From Suillus spraguei (taxonomy: Eukaryota > Basidiomycota > Agaricomycetes > Boletales > Suillaceae), in assembly GCA_016800925.1 (NCBI GenBank), contig JABCPU010000508.1:1-44943 (forward strand): a stretch of DNA of 44,943 bases. The letters are read 5' to 3'. Position 1 is the first letter of the stretch, and every line of letters starts with the position of its first letter. Shown here piece by piece: positions 41,745 to 44,943 of this stretch. Made by a program: the position numbers and the translations under genes. Below the pieces are notes generated by a model. That model was given only the letters and a program-made list of their open reading frames with translations. It searched no databases and had not been told where the DNA came from.

Positions 41745-42412
41745 CCTTCAGACCTCTGCAGCTAGCTTGCTAACCCTATGTATATCCTAGCCCACCCTGA
41801 GCACAGTCTCACCCACCACTATGTCTGGACTTTCCCTCCTCTGATATCTGAGACTTCCGATCCTCATCCATGTCCTAAATACTTCCCCTTGGATCCATGG
41901 AGCTTCACTTCTCTGGTCCTCCACTCCTCCACTCCTCCACTCCTCCACTCCTCCACTCCTCCCCCTCCAGACCTCCTATCTCCAGACCTCTGGTCCTGTC
42001 CTACCCCACCCTTGATATCCTGTGGATCATCTTTCCCCCTGGAGCTTCCCTCCTATCTTGCCCTGGACTTCGTCTGGCACTCCATCCTCCATTCCATTCT
42101 ACTTGGGACTCAACCCAGTAGTCTTACCTGTATTTCCTGTCCTCCAGAAATAGTTCCTGCGTGGTTCCCATGATCCTCCAGTAGTCCGTCGGTGCTCTAT
42201 TGAGCAGTCTAGCCCTAGAGTTCCTCCAGAGTTCCCCTCTGGACTTCACTGGAACTCCCCCTCAGACTTCATGCAAAATTAGGGGCACATACTTGTATAA
42301 GGGGCGCAGCGCACGAGCTGAGGCCAAGCCCCCATGATTTAGTTATGACACTCTAGTACGACCCCATGCAAAGCTGGAACATCTGAGTAGCCTCCGGTTT
42401 TGCATGGCCGTA
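41745..42412 (-). repeat. Family C LTR-like repeat, copy 3 (inverted, internally deleted)
   Basis: Reads on the minus strand from TGTTACGGCCATGCAAAACC at 42412 to the GGTGGGTGAGACTGTGCTCA region near 41810. It faces copy 2 with the family B element between them. Compared with the 34-36 kb copy the middle is missing. Confidence 0.7.
41919..41966 (+). repeat. 8-bp microsatellite (CCACTCCT)n
   Basis: About six perfect units of CCACTCCT inside inverted family C copy 3. The corresponding place in the copy at 44144 has a shorter, degenerate GGAGTGGA run (about 44588-44630). Confidence 0.85.
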
Positions 42413-42429
42413 ACAGATTCAAGACGAAA

Positions 42430-43690
42430 AAGATATCTACCAAAAATGTGAATGTGTGAATCAAATCTTTTGATTGCCTGACATTTGTCTGAGTCCTGAG
42501 TGCTGAATCCCAAGTGCCAAACCCCAAAATTGTGGACTACTGGGGTTCAGCACTCAGCATTTGGCACTTGGGACTCAGAAAAATGTGAGGCAATAAAAAG
42601 CTGAAACTCAAAACTCAAAAGTTGAAACTTGCAAAAATGTATATCATGTAAAATGCCTATTTCCTTACACAGTTCACTGAGTGTCAAGTACCAAGACCCA
42701 AAACCCGAATCCTGAATCCTTGGCAATGTAACAAGTGCTGAGTGCCAGAACCCGAACCCTGAACCTCAAAACTTAAAACTTGCAACTTGCAACTCACAAA
42801 AATGTGTATCATGTAAAATATCTATTTCCTTACACAGTTCATTGAGTGTCAAGTACCACGACCCGGGACCTGAATCCCGAATTCCTGGCAATGTAACAAG
42901 TGCCAAGTGCCAAGTGCCAGCACCTGAACCCCGAAACCTCAAACTTCAAAATTGAAACTTGCAAAGATCTGTATCATTGAAATTTTCTATTTCCTTGCAC
43001 AGTTCACTGAGTGTCAAGTACCAAGACCCAGGACCCGAATCCCAAATTCCTGGCAATGTAACAAGTACTGATTGCCGAGTGCCGGAACCCGAACCCCAAA
43101 CCTCGAACTTGAAACTCACAAAAATGTTTATCATGTAAAATTTCGATATTCTTGCACAGTTCACTGAGTGTCAAGTACCAAGACCCAGGACCCGAATCCC
43201 GAATTCCTGGCAATATAACAAGTGCCAAGTGCCAGAACCCGACCCCCAAACTCTGAAACTTACAACTTGAAACTTGAAACTCGCAAAGATGTGTAACATG
43301 TAAAATTTCTATTTCCTTATACAGTTAACCAAGTGTCAAGTACCAAGACCGGGACCCGAATCCTGAATTCCTGGCAATGTAACAAGTGCTGAGTGCTGGA
43401 CCTCAAACCCCAAAACTTGAAACTTGAAACTCGCACAAATCTGTATCATGTAAATTTTCTATTTCCTTATACAGTTCACCAAGTGTCAAGTACCAAAACC
43501 CGGGACCCAAATCCCGAATTCCTGGCAATGTAACAAGTGCCTTGTGCCGGAACCCAAACCCTAAACCCTGAACCCCAAAATTTGAAACTTGAAACTGTAT
43601 GCCAGGGTTTTGGGTCTTGGGTCTCAGTACTTGACACTTTATGAGTTTCAAGTTTTGGGTTTCGAGTTTTGGCACTCAGAACTCTGGACT
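42430..43690. repeat. Family D-related array with six ~160-bp units
   Basis: AGTTCACTGAGTGTCAAGTA or close variants recur at 42671, 42836, 43001, 43158, 43323 and 43473 (spacing 150-165). Each unit has AAAATTTCTATTTCCTTACA, then ACCAAGACCCGGGACCCGAA, CCTGGCAATGTAACAAGTG and poly-CTTGAAACT words. The first 160 bp include a GCACTCAG / CTGAGTGC palindrome around 42500-42580. Open frames here are repeat by-products. Confidence 0.9.
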
Positions 43691-43692
43691 CG

Positions 43693-44120
43693 GCACTCAG
43701 TGATTCAATAATTTGCTTCTGGCAGAGGTAACATTCATTGAAAAAAATTGTATATACATCTATCACTATGCAATTATGTCCACCTCCTCACAAGACCCTT
43801 TAACCTTCACCTCAACATCCAGTTCAATCTTGACCATCTTATCATGGATGCCCTCCTGTTGCTCCTCAATCATTTTTAAGTTTTTGAATGTCTTATCATT
43901 GCATAAATGGCCAGCCTGCTCAGACATCAACAGTAGTACACTCCCACATGTGTCATATGCAAAGGATCAGTTGTATATAGGCCACAAATCTGATATGTCA
44001 TGTACAGGGGATATTTCTACTGATAAGAAGCCTTGGCATAATTGCATAGTAATGATGTATATACAAAATTTTTCAATGAATGTTACCTCTGCCAGAAGCA
44101 AATTATTGAATCACTGAGTG
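43693..44120. mobile_element. Inverted-repeat-bounded mini-element carrying an accessory-gene fragment
   Basis: Left arm 43693-43778 and right arm 44037-44120 are inverted repeats of about 85 bp with few mismatches, running from GCACTCAGTGATTCAATAAT inward to ATGCAATTATG. The 258-bp interior on the minus strand encodes the tail of a protein related to the accessory gene at 7895-8697. It sits directly against a family D-type array, as the 7.9-kb gene does. Confidence 0.75.
43766..43966 (-). pseudogene. C-terminal fragment related to the accessory gene at 7895-8697
   Basis: A 66-codon open stretch contains LKMIEEQQEGIHDKMVKIEL, comparable to ALMEEQDEGIHEKMAEVKMY in the 246-residue protein, and stops inside the left inverted arm at 43766. 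An in-frame TGA lies just upstream, so it has no start and no exon 1. Similarity is also visible at DNA level (ATGGAT(A/G)CCCTC...TTGCTCCTC). Confidence 0.65.
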
Positions 44121-44143
44121 CTGAGTGCTGAAACTCAAAACTG

Positions 44144-44943
44144 TTATAGCCATGCAAAACCAGAGGCTATTCAGAAGTTCAAGCTTTGTATGGGGTCGTA
44201 CTGGAGGGTCATACTAATTCATGGGCGCTTGGCCTCAGCTTGTGCACTGTGCCCCTTACCTGAGTACATGCCCCTAATTTCATATGAAGTCCAAAGAGGA
44301 GTTCTGGTGAAGTCCGAGGGAGAACCTTGGAGGAACTCTTGGGCTGGATTGCTCCATAGAGCACCAATAAACTTCTGGAGAAGTGTAGAAAACTATGCTG
44401 GAGGTAGGCGGAGATAGAGGTAAGACTACTGGGACAAGTCCCAAGTAGAATGGGTGAAGGGAAGACCACTGGATGAAGTCCAGGGCAGGATTGGAGCAAG
44501 GCTCCAGGGGGAAATATGATCCACAGGAGGTCAAGGATAGGATAGGACAGGACAAGATGTCTGGAGATAGGAGGTCCAGAGGATGAGGAGTGGAGGAACA
44601 GAGAAATGGAGGAGTGGAGGAGTGGAGAAACAGAGGAGCAGAGCTCTGTGAATTTGGGGGGAAGTATTGCCCTACTATGGAGGAGTAGGTCTGGAGATTA
44701 TGTAAGGAAGGTACAGGCTACTACGGACGAAGTCCGGAGTAGAAAAAAACAGAGGAAGACTACCAAAGGTAGAGCCAGAGGTGAACAGAGATAAAGACTG
44801 GAGTTCGGACAAAATTTATATACTGTAGGTATCATAGGTAAGGATCAGTAAGCATCATCCAAGGCTATGTATAAACCATGTGGAAACATACTACTAAGTA
44901 CAATAGAACATAACAAAATGAACTCAGAGATGAGATATGTACG
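44144..44943 (+). repeat. Family C LTR-like repeat, copy 4 (runs off the window)
   Basis: Starts TGTTATAGCCATGCAAAACC and continues through CTTGGCCTCAGCTTGTGCAC, GAAGTCCGAGGGAGAACC and GTATTGCCCTACTATGGAGG to the window edge. It matches the 34-36 kb copy closely without that copy's family A insert. Confidence 0.8.

Noticed and set aside
1..44943. tRNA, rRNA or other structured RNA genes
   Set aside because: I saw no cloverleaf-like segment with A and B boxes and no rRNA-like sequence. A covariance-model scan would be needed to exclude small ones.

Overview
The window is fungal DNA, almost certainly from an Agaricomycete (mushroom-forming basidiomycete). The evidence is short 48-62 bp GT-AG introns, a KDZ (Kyakuja-Dileera-Zisupton) transposase with a CxC2-type cysteine cluster, a TET/JBP dioxygenase next to it, a Plavaka-type transposase, chromodomain Ty3/Gypsy elements and Ty1/Copia relics. 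I see no ordinary single-copy housekeeping gene, and no rRNA, tRNA or CRISPR. It is a layered transposon-rich region in which most genes are broken.

Layout. 1-1600: Tc1/mariner element with about 207-bp inverted arms and a dead transposase. 1606-3050: a repeat terminus and a Plavaka-type transposase relic. 3177-5052: an LTR-like repeat (family A), a tandem-repeat element (family B, a GACGGGTGGGCC-type array) and a 234-bp duplication. 5492-18242: a gene-rich block holding a TET/JBP dioxygenase (+), an intact two-exon accessory gene (-), a KDZ transposase pseudogene (-), a basic/acidic accessory pseudogene (+), an acidic multi-exon gene (-) and a Zn2Cys6-like coiled-coil pseudogene (+). GC-rich quasi-palindromic repeat arrays (family D) lie at 6640-7860 and 18290-19820, with more at 21400-22060 and 42430-43690. 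I infer that this block is a large composite KDZ element, or the remains of one, carrying a DNA-modification enzyme.

19830-25086: an unassigned stretch, another D array, a second family B element, and a Ty3 integrase/chromodomain relic split by a solo LTR with a perfect 5-bp target duplication. 25087-31225: a 5'-truncated Ty3/Gypsy element on the minus strand with a 3' LTR, a polypurine tract, an intact spliced extra ORF in the env position, and an integrase whose catalytic core has been replaced by a 281-bp piece of KDZ transposase, intron included. The sister copy of that piece sits at 10932-11212. 31226-38099: a Ty1/Copia relic split by nested LTR-like repeats. 38185-44943: a MITE-like copy, a second solo Ty3 LTR with a perfect TSD, a gag-like pseudogene, two facing copies of LTR-like family C around a third family B element, a D array, an inverted-repeat-bounded mini-element carrying the tail of the accessory gene, and a further family C copy running off the window.

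How it fits together: the KDZ transposase would move DNA and the TET/JBP enzyme would oxidise 5-methylcytosine; KDZ and TET/JBP genes are known to be expanded and linked in basidiomycetes. Several inactivating changes in the Ty3 element are C:G to T:A transitions, some in CpG context, as expected if the region has been methylated. Family letters A-D are my own labels.
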